Shown here: positions 1 to 5,347 of the stretch, one piece after another
How positions within the stretch are numbered: the first letter of the stretch is position 1
Layout: every line of letters starts with the position of its first letter
DNA from: Candidatus Cloacimonadota bacterium
Lineage (GTDB): Bacteria > Cloacimonadota > Cloacimonadia > Cloacimonadales > TCS61
Length of the DNA stretch: 5,347 nucleotides
Assembly (NCBI GenBank): GCA_011372345.1
Contig: DRTC01000188.1
Location: 1 to 5,347, forward strand
Direction: 5' to 3'
Made by a program: the position numbers and the translations under genes
The notes under the pieces: generated by a model
The model's input: only the letters and a program-made list of their open reading frames with translations
What the model was told of the DNA's origin: nothing
Database searches by the model: none

Positions 1-14
1 ATCTCTTCATTCAT
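1..14 (-). CDS. Possible start of the next minus-strand gene (four codons visible)
   Basis: On the minus strand ATG at 14-12 opens ATG-AAT-GAA-GAG (M-N-E-E) and runs off the left edge. A purine-rich GGAAAGAGAG stretch lies about 6 nt upstream of the ATG, an acceptable ribosome site. In type I-B operons the gene after cas3 is often cas4, followed by cas1 and cas2, so an adaptation gene is conceivable. Four codons cannot identify it. Confidence 0.25.
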
Positions 15-33
15 GGTTGACTCTCTTTCCGAC

Positions 34-100
34 AGGTTAAAACCTATCGTTACTACATAGAAAGTCCTGCGGACTTTACAGTCTGAAAGACTTTTTCTGT
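34..100. repeat. Cluster of short inverted repeats downstream of the cas operon
   Basis: Three small palindromic units lie in a row. AGGTTAAAACCT is at 34-45. AAAGTCC-TGC-GGACTTT, a perfect 7-bp stem with 3-nt loop, is at 61-77. AGTCT-GAA-AGACT at 80-92 is followed by four more T and bracketed by ACAG (78-81) and CTGT (97-100). The block is locally richer in G+C than its surroundings. It could be a dispersed intergenic repeat or an RNA hairpin that stabilises or ends the minus-strand cas transcript. The repeats are directly visible; their role is unknown. Confidence 0.5.
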
Positions 101-138
101 GTATAGCATTGTGAATTAACTCCTTGCTCATTGTATTT

Positions 139-339
139 CATGATAATATCGCCATTTAAAATTAAATTTCGAGTATCGTTTTCTGAAAATTCTCTCATAT
201 CTATAGACATATTTTTTTATTTAAATGTCTCTTTACATATTATTGTTTTGCCAGACTGCCGTGATTCGAGTATGATTACAATAGGATATTGCAGAGTCAA
301 CTTCTTTAATATTTTTTCTGAATCTCGTTTAATATACAT
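139..339 (-). pseudogene. Decayed 5' fragment of an AAA ATPase (DUF4143-linked type)
   Basis: From an ATG at 339 the minus strand encodes MYIKRDSEKILKKLTLQYP, then VIILESRQSGKTIICKETF, then an in-frame TAA at 217-219. This closely resembles the N-terminus of a widespread ATPase family (AAA domain followed by DUF4143), whose usual start is MYI-R plus a P-loop of the form GPRQSGKTTL. Here the P-loop reads ESRQSGKTI, so the first glycine is lost. After the stop the same frame resumes with MSIDMREFSENDTRNLIL and GDIIM, matching the family's next block (a LED-xx-REFA-xDPR-like stretch leading to IIDE). Similarity ends near 139, and the remaining few hundred residues of a complete protein are absent. 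A GGTGA site lies 5 nt before the ATG, so the original start is preserved. Family assignment is from memory of the motif pattern. The fragment could still be read as a 40-residue peptide, but a degraded gene is the better explanation. Confidence 0.6.
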
Positions 340-487
340 GTAGTTCACCGTACAATTTTGGACATATTTGTTTCTCAACTTTAGATTTATTCGTTTTTTT
401 GGCGTGAGTATCTACGGGTTTTCTTACACATAAGGTTTTTAAATTTAAAAGATACACGGAACATCATTAGGGGAAGGTACACGATTG
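340..487. other. AT-rich gap between cas3 and the ATPase remnant, no gene seen
   Basis: No coding frame of note is present. It holds a 14-bp AT-only palindrome TTTTAAATTTAAAA at 437-450, a small CTTA-CACA-TAAG hairpin at 423-434, and a longer imperfect inverted repeat pairing CGTG(AG)TATC at 403-412 with GATACACG at 451-458. None has the GC-rich stem plus T-run of a convincing intrinsic terminator. A promoter for the ATPase fragment should lie here, but I see no strong -35/-10 pair. Confidence 0.4.
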
Positions 488-2866
488 TTATATTATTTCA
501 ACACTCTTTTCAGGAGGAAGCACTTTATCGATTTTAAAGCCGGTTTCTTCATCATAAAATTCTGATACACGCTCATTTCTAAGATGATATATTCCTGAAT
601 CATGATCAGGAGGAAGACATTTTTGGGGGATGTTAATGATAAATTCGGAGAGCTTCCTTCTTGCCTGTTTCAAAGCTGCAAGTTTAGTAAAACCATTTTC
701 CATTTCTTGCGCTGTAATATAATTTTCCCATAGATCTTGTGCGGTTTCATTCAGCTCTACAAAAATCGATGATGAATAATCATTATCAATCAATTTAAGC
801 TCAATTTTTTCGTTTCCATTCTTGTAACTCAATTTTTTGATCTTATTTAACAATTCTATTGATTTAGTTTGAGAATTATCTTTTTGTATTTCGTAGAAGT
901 AATTTTTGGAAAGTTGATAGAATTCTGATTCGGAAATGATGGTTTTATTTGTTAATACTTTTAACGTTTTCTGTTTTAGAAAACTCTTATATATTCCCGA
1001 AGGCGTCCAATCATTGGAATCTTTTAATGAATACAAAAGAACTCTGCCTTTTTTATCATTTCTATTTTCTCTATTGCATCGACCACAAGTTTGAAAAATA
1101 CTGTCTAATGGAGCAAAATCACGAACAACAATATCTAAATCTATATCCACACCAGCTTCTATCAATTGGGTGGATATAACCAAAACAGGTTCGTTTACTT
1201 TTCGCTTCTTTATTTCATTTATACGATTCAAACGTTCTGACGGTATGATGTGGGAAGATAAATAAATTAATTTTTGAGTAGGGTTATTTTCTTGAAAAAA
1301 TTCAAATAATTCCCTGGCAGAACGAATGGTATTCATTACAAATAGAATATCTAAGTTTGGATTTGTATTCGCTAACTTCAAAGCTGCATCACAAAATTCT
1401 TCCCAGTTCATTTTTTCATTTATCAAGTTTGTAACATCCAATTCTATGCGATTGAGACTTTTGAAGATTGTTTGTTTGTCCTGAACTAATTCAATTATTT
1501 CATTATTCTCTTCAGAGAATATCAACGGCATCGTCGCTGTTACTAAAATAATTCTCGTGTTCATAAAAATTGATGTTTGAGATAATATTTCTTTTATCAA
1601 ACTCCAATATTCATGAGGAATTGATTGAATTTCATCTAATATGATCACAGCATTACTGAAACGATTAAATTTTCTGAGGGATGAATTTCTGTAAGAGATG
1701 AGAGAATAAATAAGTTGCACAAACGTGGTTACAGTGATTCTGCTTTCCCAACCTTCAATTAAATGCAGAGCTTTATTTATTGTGTACTCCTGTTTGAGAT
1801 TTTCTTCTGAAACAGTTTGATAAAATATATCGGTGAGATGATGATGCCTTAACAAAATACTCGAATCGTCTGGCAAATTGGCAGAGATTCTGATTTTGTC
1901 GAACACCTCGAAATTTTGATCTATCACCGATGTGAATGGTAAGCAATATACAATATGTGAATGATTAAACTTCTCGCACAATTTCAATGCCGCATTAAGC
2001 GAGGTTATCGTTTTGCCCGAACCAGTAGGAATGTTGATTGATAGAATCCTGTCTTTATTCGTTAAGCTTTCGATCTTTTTTTCCACTTTGGTAAACGCTT
2101 TTTCTCGGATTAAGTCGATTTGGTTAGAATGATCATTACTCAATTGATTTTTGAATTTTTGCACATCTGAGGAAGTGAGTAATTGCGATTTTTTAATATT
2201 TTCATCATGCAAAATAGCATCTGTTTTATCCGCTTGCAACAGAATTGAATATAAGAGATTCAATACAAAATAATGCTGTATTGAAAAACCACGTGATAAT
2301 CTCTTTAATTCTCTGGGAGTTCGAGGATTAAAGTAGGCAATAACATTATCAATGAAATCATGATTTATAAATTGCTCGAAACCTATTCCTGAAGATATAT
2401 TTATAATTTCTTCATAATCGAGATTATCAGCTTGAGATTGAACATTTTTCAGATCTTTTTCATCAAAGATAAAATTTGTCGTAAAATCTTTTAAGTTTCC
2501 ATGATGACGACGAACGATGATAAATCCAAAGATTGGTAAAACTAAATCATCTTCAAAATGCTCTTTTAAAATTCCAAAAGTGAGTAAAGCAGAAATCAAT
2601 CCGTGTCTTCTCTTTCTTCGTTCATCTTCTGTCGATTCTTCTTGCGGATTCTGAATATAATTTTGAAAAAAAGAAGTCGCTTTTCCAAAGTCATGAAAAA
2701 GAGATGCAATCGAAATTACTTTTCTCAAATCTTCCCTTTTAAAAAGAGGAAACTCAAACTTCAGCTTATCAAACAAACTTAATGCTTTCTGATGGACACC
2801 CAATAAGTGATCCTTCAGCAGTCTGTCGGGATGAGATTTTAGTTTATAATGGAATGATATATTCAC
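488..2866 (-). CDS. cas3: Cas3, HD nuclease-helicase of type I-B
   Basis: Cas3 is recruited by target-bound Cascade, then unwinds and degrades the DNA 3' to 5'. The 792-residue protein has both domains fused. HD nuclease metal ligands visible: H20 in DHLLGVH, H58-D59 in SLFHDFGK, H88 in RRHGL, H121-H122 in RRHHG and D213 in LLQADKTDA. Superfamily 2 helicase motifs: I PTGSGKT (280-286), Ia LPFTSVIDQN (309-318), II DEIQ (411-414), III TATMP (443-447), V STQLIEAGVDID (565-576), VI QTCGRCNR (592-599). The C-terminal tail (SGIYHLRNE, YDEETGFKIDKVLPPE) resembles the Cas3 accessory domain. DEIQ instead of DEVH is, to my knowledge, common in this branch. The annotated start is GTG at 2866, because a stop lies two codons upstream (2870-2872) and no ATG occurs before H20. 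That GTG lies inside the ribosome site, so the true first codon may be slightly further in. The stop is TAA at 488. Overlap with cas5 is 23 nt. All motifs needed for activity are present. Confidence 0.98.
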   Translation of the reverse strand: MNISFHYKLKSHPDRLLKDHLLGVHQKALSLFDKLKFEFPLFKREDLRKVISIASLFHDFGKATSFFQNYIQNPQEESTEDERRKRRHGLISALLTFGILKEHFEDDLVLPIFGFIIVRRHHGNLKDFTTNFIFDEKDLKNVQSQADNLDYEEIINISSGIGFEQFINHDFIDNVIAYFNPRTPRELKRLSRGFSIQHYFVLNLLYSILLQADKTDAILHDENIKKSQLLTSSDVQKFKNQLSNDHSNQIDLIREKAFTKVEKKIESLTNKDRILSINIPTGSGKTITSLNAALKLCEKFNHSHIVYCLPFTSVIDQNFEVFDKIRISANLPDDSSILLRHHHLTDIFYQTVSEENLKQEYTINKALHLIEGWESRITVTTFVQLIYSLISYRNSSLRKFNRFSNAVIILDEIQSIPHEYWSLIKEILSQTSIFMNTRIILVTATMPLIFSEENNEIIELVQDKQTIFKSLNRIELDVTNLINEKMNWEEFCDAALKLANTNPNLDILFVMNTIRSARELFEFFQENNPTQKLIYLSSHIIPSERLNRINEIKKRKVNEPVLVISTQLIEAGVDIDLDIVVRDFAPLDSIFQTCGRCNRENRNDKKGRVLLYSLKDSNDWTPSGIYKSFLKQKTLKVLTNKTIISESEFYQLSKNYFYEIQKDNSQTKSIELLNKIKKLSYKNGNEKIELKLIDNDYSSSIFVELNETAQDLWENYITAQEMENGFTKLAALKQARRKLSEFIINIPQKCLPPDHDSGIYHLRNERVSEFYDEETGFKIDKVLPPEKSVEII

Positions 2867-3557
2867 CTCCTACTTCTAAGACATTTCCTATTTTTGCACG
2901 AATATTTTTACCCTCGCTATCAAATAGATATTCATCATAATGCTCCACTATTCTACTATTGTCTGATTTCATGCGAACGGGAATATTATTGATAAATATT
3001 TTTCTATTCTCAAAATCAATTTCTTCATCATCTCCAATCAAACGTTTTGGAATTGTGGAACTAATATCGATGAAGTCATCATCAGTTTCAAAGCTCCTGC
3101 CTTCAAATAATCCGACATATTTAAAATCTGCAATATTCCATGCCAATCCTAAAGAGGCAGTATAATATGATTCGTGATTTCTCAAGTTTTCAAGTAATTG
3201 TGAAAAATTGGCTTCATCATTCCAGGCAAACCACACTCTGAATTTACCGTCCTTGATAAACTCCATTGTTGTTTGTTTGTGTTGTTCAAAACGATAAAAA
3301 TGCTTTAGACTGGTCGTCTTTAGAGTATTGATCGGTATGACAACTTTTTTTATCACTTCACGCACACCTACAGCCATTTGAAAAGAATTTTCTGGAAAAT
3401 AACTCCAATATTCGTTTTTATCCAGTCCGACGATCGCAGAAATCAAACCAATAATAGCTGTTCCGGTGGGAATACTAAAAGTCTGTGGAGACATTGTTGT
3501 AAATGGTTTTTTGAATTGAGCATAATCTGCCCAAACGTCAAATACCACAAAATCCAT
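2844..3557 (-). CDS. cas5: Cas5b (Cas5h), crRNA 5'-handle-binding subunit of type I-B Cascade
   Basis: Cas5 caps the crRNA 5' handle and joins the Cas7 filament to Cas8. The 237-residue protein opens with the typical Cas5 N-terminal region: VVFDVWADYAQFKKPFTT (residues 4-21), then SPQTFSIPTGTAIIGLISAIVGL (23-45), where the PTGTAIIGL turn-helix is the family hallmark. The middle contains a less conserved beta-rich part (VWFAWND, YYTASLGLAWNIADFKYVG), and the protein ends GGEYIIPL. In I-B systems Cas5 is structural, with processing done by Cas6, which is not in this window. The start is ATG at 3557 with AGGGGA just upstream, 8 nt after the cas7 stop. The 3' end (TAA at 2844-2846) overlaps cas3 by 23 nt. 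Length is normal for the family and the gene looks intact. Confidence 0.96.
   Translation of the reverse strand: MDFVVFDVWADYAQFKKPFTTMSPQTFSIPTGTAIIGLISAIVGLDKNEYWSYFPENSFQMAVGVREVIKKVVIPINTLKTTSLKHFYRFEQHKQTTMEFIKDGKFRVWFAWNDEANFSQLLENLRNHESYYTASLGLAWNIADFKYVGLFEGRSFETDDDFIDISSTIPKRLIGDDEEIDFENRKIFINNIPVRMKSDNSRIVEHYDEYLFDSEGKNIRAKIGNVLEVGGEYIIPL
2863..2871 (-). promoter_or_regulatory. Perfect Shine-Dalgarno at the cas3 start, containing the GTG
   Basis: The minus strand reads TAGGAGGTGAATATATC inside the last codons of cas5. AGGAGGTGA is a full-length complement to the 16S rRNA tail. It is the only ribosome site available for cas3, yet the GTG assigned as start (2866-2864) is part of it. 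At normal spacing the in-frame codon is ATA (2860-2858), a very rare start. The weaker AGAAG at 2873-2877 could serve the GTG with 6-nt spacing. Confidence 0.7.
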
Positions 3558-3561
3558 AATT

Positions 3562-3568
3562 TCCCCTA
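3562..3568 (-). promoter_or_regulatory. Shine-Dalgarno of cas5 fused to the cas7 stop codon
   Basis: The minus strand reads TAGGGGAAATTATG. The first three bases are the cas7 TAG stop and the AGGGG(A) that follows is the ribosome site for cas5, with about 5 nt to the ATG at 3557. A ribosome terminating on cas7 therefore sits on the cas5 site, which points to coupled translation of the two Cascade subunits. Confidence 0.7.
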
Positions 3569-4594
3569 CAATTCAAGTTTTTTCCAATCTGACGGTATAA
3601 CAATTTTCAGGCCACTATCAACGAAATATTCAACCGATTCAATATGCTGTTTATTATCTTCAATTGAAGCAAGCAAATCAGATAAATCGATTTTGAAATC
3701 TTTGATACTGCGGATCTTCAATTCATTATCAAAATCTGTTAGCTTGATTTTTTTATCCAGATCACCAATGAAAAAGTTGGGTGTTTTGTAATTGATCTTT
3801 ATCAGTAAACGCGGTTGTTGTCCAAATTTACTGCGACTTATCAGATTTTTGGTGCCATGCCACATTCCTTCCAAAAGCAGTTTTGCGTCATCCTCAGTCA
3901 TTCTTGTATGCTTGGCTGCATTTTGATTTATAATTCCATGAAAAGCAATGAAGGAATATGGAAGAATATATTCTGGTGCAAGTGAACCTTGTTTTTTCTC
4001 ATCACCAGATGACATCGTAAAAGAGTGTCCAACAGGTTTGATTTCTACTTTATGTAATGATCTTCCTATTTTGAACTGAACAGGACCTGTATAGGTTATA
4101 GAGCTTTTAAAACCTTTATTATTCTTCTCTTCAATCTTTGATGCTGGATATTCTACTGCATAAGTAGCCCCAAATAACCTTGTGTCTATATTTTCCATTA
4201 AAATATTATCACCAGCAATCTTAGTAATAAGTTGAGCTTCTTTTTTTGTAACCTTATTATTTAGGAATTTCTCTACCAATTTTTTATCTTTATCTTTAAT
4301 TGTATCATTAGTTTTTATAAAGTCTATGACTCTATGTTTTATGTCTTTTACATATTCATCATCATCTTTAATTTCACGAACAAAAATATCATTTCCTTCT
4401 GTTCCATTATAACCTTTGTGTTCGTATAAATAATCTCGGATGGTTCGCTTCAAACGGACATCTGTTACAAAATTAACATTTGTTTCTTCGTCTATTCTTG
4501 GTTTGTTCTCATCCAACGGATCACCGTTCGGATTTGCGTCGGTTACATCATAACAAAATAGTAACTCACTGCGGTTTTTAATTATTTCGCTCAT
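3566..4594 (-). CDS. cas7: Cas7b (Csh2), crRNA-binding backbone subunit of type I-B Cascade
   Basis: Cas7 is an RRM-fold protein that polymerises along the crRNA spacer and forms the Cascade backbone. The 342-residue protein shows the Csh2 signature clearly. Near the N-terminus are RSELLFCYDVTDANPNGDP (residues 8-26) and TDVRLKRTIRDYL (44-56). Residues 60-125 form a Lys/Asp-rich, probably helical insertion. FGATY (141-145) and ITYTGPVQFKIGRSLHKVE (166-184) follow. The stretch LAPEYILPYSFIAFHGIINQNAAKHTRMTEDDAKLLLEGMWHGTKN occupies 205-250. The start is ATG at 4594 with AAGGAG 6 nt upstream, overlapping the end of cas8b by 17 nt. The stop is TAG at 3566-3568, 8 nt before cas5. The length is normal to slightly long for the family. 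No frameshift or missing motif is seen. Confidence 0.98.
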   Translation of the reverse strand: MSEIIKNRSELLFCYDVTDANPNGDPLDENKPRIDEETNVNFVTDVRLKRTIRDYLYEHKGYNGTEGNDIFVREIKDDDEYVKDIKHRVIDFIKTNDTIKDKDKKLVEKFLNNKVTKKEAQLITKIAGDNILMENIDTRLFGATYAVEYPASKIEEKNNKGFKSSITYTGPVQFKIGRSLHKVEIKPVGHSFTMSSGDEKKQGSLAPEYILPYSFIAFHGIINQNAAKHTRMTEDDAKLLLEGMWHGTKNLISRSKFGQQPRLLIKINYKTPNFFIGDLDKKIKLTDFDNELKIRSIKDFKIDLSDLLASIEDNKQHIESVEYFVDSGLKIVIPSDWKKLEL

Positions 4595-4985
4595 TGTGTT
4601 CTCCTTCTATATCTTTTTTGGTTTTAAACTTTTTGTTCAGATTCATACCCATAGCAAAGTAGAAGCTGATTTCATCTACGCTTTGGGTTTTTAATTCCGG
4701 CTCACCGGATTCCATTAATAAAGCGATTACCTCTTCCAATTCACGATAGTAGTTTTCTTTGTATTGTTCCAATTTCTCAATGGATTCCGGCAGCAATCTT
4801 TTAATTGCCTTATGGTCTAATTTCAATCCATTAAGTCTGCTTCTGAAAGGTTTAGCACCTCTTAACCGTAATTGAATGTCCATTACATTTTGAGCTAAAA
4901 CACCAGTTAAAAAGACTGCTTTCTTCCAATCTGCATCATAAAAATCAGGATGCTTCTGGAAATAGTCTTCATACTTGTTTTCCAT
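4578..4985 (-). CDS. cas11b: Probable Cas11b small subunit, translated from an internal start inside cas8b
   Basis: An ATG at 4985-4983, in the cas8b frame, is preceded by GGAGG with exactly 5 nt of spacing (TAAAA). It would yield 135 residues beginning MENKYEDYFQKHPDFYDADW and ending at the cas8b stop. The product is the helical C-terminal domain of Cas8b, with helices around LTGVLAQNVMDIQLRL and from PESIEKLEQYK through EEVIALLME, and a size normal for Cas11. It is established for type I-B, I-C and I-D systems that the small subunit is made independently from within the large-subunit gene; Cas11 copies then line the Cascade belly along the crRNA-DNA hybrid. What is seen is the ribosome site, start and frame; expression as a separate protein is inferred. 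The alternative is that the GGAGG is chance codon usage (Leu-Glu-Val-Lys), which I think less likely given its strength and placement. Confidence 0.72.
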   Translation of the reverse strand: MENKYEDYFQKHPDFYDADWKKAVFLTGVLAQNVMDIQLRLRGAKPFRSRLNGLKLDHKAIKRLLPESIEKLEQYKENYYRELEEVIALLMESGEPELKTQSVDEISFYFAMGMNLNKKFKTKKDIEGEHNERNN

Positions 4986-5347
4986 TTTTACCTCCAATTT
5001 TCCTTCATTTTTTTCTATTAAATTAAGTTCGTATAAAAATTTCAGAAATATCATTGCTTTTAAATAATCAAATTGTCTTTTTTCTTTCAGATATTTTTGA
5101 GTGTCCGATTTTTCAATACGATGATTTTCGGCTAACCGATTAGAAATTTGATGATAGATAAATGATTTGTTAATGTTCTGACTTTTTAATATTTTTGTTG
5201 TTATCTTAAGAAAATCATCGTTTAAGTTTTTAATCTTTCCATCGACTATCTTCTTAGGAAAAAAAGTTCTAATAATTCCAAAGTTAAAGGAAAGATTATG
5301 AAATACATTCTTTTTATAAAGTCCTTTAAGATTCTTAAATTCATCAT
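4578..5347 (-). CDS. cas8b: Cas8b (Csh1) large subunit of type I-B Cascade, C-terminal part, 5' end beyond the window
   Basis: This is the large subunit of the type I-B interference complex, which in the family helps recognise the PAM and hold the non-target strand. The reading frame stays open from the TAA stop at 4578-4580 to the right edge, giving 255 visible residues, so the ATG at 5054 is internal and not the gene start. Family-like stretches include AVFLTGVLAQNVMDIQLRL, KPFRSRLNGLKLD, IKRLLPESIEKLEQY and the near-terminal ISFYFAMGMNLNKKF, all typical of the helical Csh1 C-terminus. The upstream part is Lys/Asn/Ile-rich and less conserved. The 3' end overlaps cas7 by 17 nt, which suggests translational coupling. 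The identity rests on these stretches plus the csh2-cas5-cas3 neighbours. The N-terminal PAM-sensing region cannot be seen. The same frame also appears to encode a separate small subunit from an internal start at 4985. Confidence 0.93.
   Translation of the reverse strand, partial: DEFKNLKGLYKKNVFHNLSFNFGIIRTFFPKKIVDGKIKNLNDDFLKITTKILKSQNINKSFIYHQISNRLAENHRIEKSDTQKYLKEKRQFDYLKAMIFLKFLYELNLIEKNEGKLEVKMENKYEDYFQKHPDFYDADWKKAVFLTGVLAQNVMDIQLRLRGAKPFRSRLNGLKLDHKAIKRLLPESIEKLEQYKENYYRELEEVIALLMESGEPELKTQSVDEISFYFAMGMNLNKKFKTKKDIEGEHNERNN
4601..4606 (-). promoter_or_regulatory. Shine-Dalgarno of cas7, inside the end of cas8b
   Basis: AAGGAG on the minus strand lies 6 nt before the cas7 ATG at 4594 and within the last codons of cas8b. 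It fixes the cas7 start and indicates that ribosomes finishing cas8b can re-initiate on cas7, useful because Cas7 is needed in several copies per complex. Confidence 0.8.
4991..4995 (-). promoter_or_regulatory. Internal Shine-Dalgarno for Cas11b
   Basis: On the minus strand the sequence reads TTGGAGGTAAAAATG. The GGAGG core pairs fully with the 16S rRNA tail and sits 5 nt before the ATG at 4985. It lies deep inside the cas8b coding frame, where no ribosome site is needed for cas8b itself. It is at least as strong as the sites of cas7 and cas5 in this operon. Confidence 0.75.

Noticed and set aside
80..96. Plus-strand intrinsic terminator (AGTCT-GAA-AGACT followed by T)
   Set aside because: The stem is only 5 bp and weak, and no plus-strand gene ends nearby. 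It is recorded as part of the inverted-repeat cluster instead.
53..109. 18-residue minus-strand frame with GGAG about 10 nt upstream
   Set aside because: Too short to judge, and it overlaps the hairpin cluster, whose structure explains the sequence better.
131..343. Plus-strand open frame of 70 codons, hydrophobic
   Set aside because: It is antisense to the ATPase remnant, whose minus-strand peptide matches a known family pattern. The plus-strand protein shows no recognisable motif and has no ribosome site.
1..487. CRISPR array or leader downstream of cas3
   Set aside because: I looked for a repeated unit of about 30 nt at regular spacing and found none; the repeats here are short palindromes without spacers.
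949..1179. Plus-strand open frame of 76 codons
   Set aside because: It lies wholly antisense to the Cas3 helicase C-terminal half and has no recognisable motif; it is a frame shadow.
1625..1636. DEIQ in place of DEVH/DExH in Cas3 motif II as a sign of inactivation
   Set aside because: The two acidic residues are kept and this variant is, to my knowledge, common in I-B-like Cas3; all other motifs are intact.
2959..3165. Plus-strand open frame of 68 codons
   Set aside because: It is antisense to cas5, Ser/Lys-rich and low in complexity, as expected for a shadow.
3378..3791. Plus-strand open frame of 137 codons
   Set aside because: It runs antisense across the cas5-cas7 junction, and both of those genes are unmistakable. 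No motif supports the plus-strand reading.
5052..5054. ATG at 5054 as the start of a complete short cas8b or a truncated gene
   Set aside because: The frame stays open for all 97 codons from here to the right edge and keeps cas8b-like composition, so this Met is internal. It also lacks a ribosome site.

Overview
The window holds the effector half of a type I-B CRISPR-Cas operon, transcribed entirely on the minus strand. From right to left, which is 5' to 3' for the operon, it reads: the 3' part of cas8b (csh1, running off the right edge), cas7b (csh2), cas5b and cas3. The four genes are tightly packed. cas8b and cas7 overlap by 17 nt, cas7 and cas5 are 8 nt apart, and cas5 and cas3 overlap by 23 nt, so they are very probably one translationally coupled transcript whose promoter lies beyond the right edge. 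Cas8b, Cas7 and Cas5 with crRNA would form Cascade, and Cas3 is the recruited HD nuclease-helicase that shreds the target. All visible catalytic and ATPase motifs of Cas3 are intact, so nothing here suggests a dead system.

The most informative detail is inside cas8b. An excellent Shine-Dalgarno (GGAGG, 5-nt spacing) precedes an in-frame ATG at 4985. It would start a separate protein of about 135 residues made of the C-terminal helical part of Cas8b. This matches the known strategy by which type I-B, I-C and I-D systems make their small subunit Cas11 from within the large-subunit gene. A second translation oddity is the start of cas3: the only NTG start available is a GTG lying inside a perfect AGGAGGTGA ribosome-binding sequence.

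Downstream of cas3 (about 1-487) there is no intact gene. Positions 139-339 (minus) look like a decayed 5' fragment of an AAA ATPase of the DUF4143-linked kind, with a damaged P-loop and an in-frame stop. Positions 34-100 carry a cluster of short inverted repeats. At the extreme left edge an ATG with an upstream purine-rich stretch may open the next minus-strand gene, of which only four codons are visible. No CRISPR repeats, cas1, cas2, cas4 or cas6 can be identified inside the window; they may lie outside it.

The DNA is strongly AT-rich, with many Lys/Asn/Ile/Phe codons, and the cas genes use clear Shine-Dalgarno sites. That indicates an AT-rich bacterium and argues mildly against core Bacteroidota, which rarely use such sites. 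I cannot name the organism from this sequence. Apart from the translation features and the ATPase remnant, this is a recognisable known system rather than a new one.
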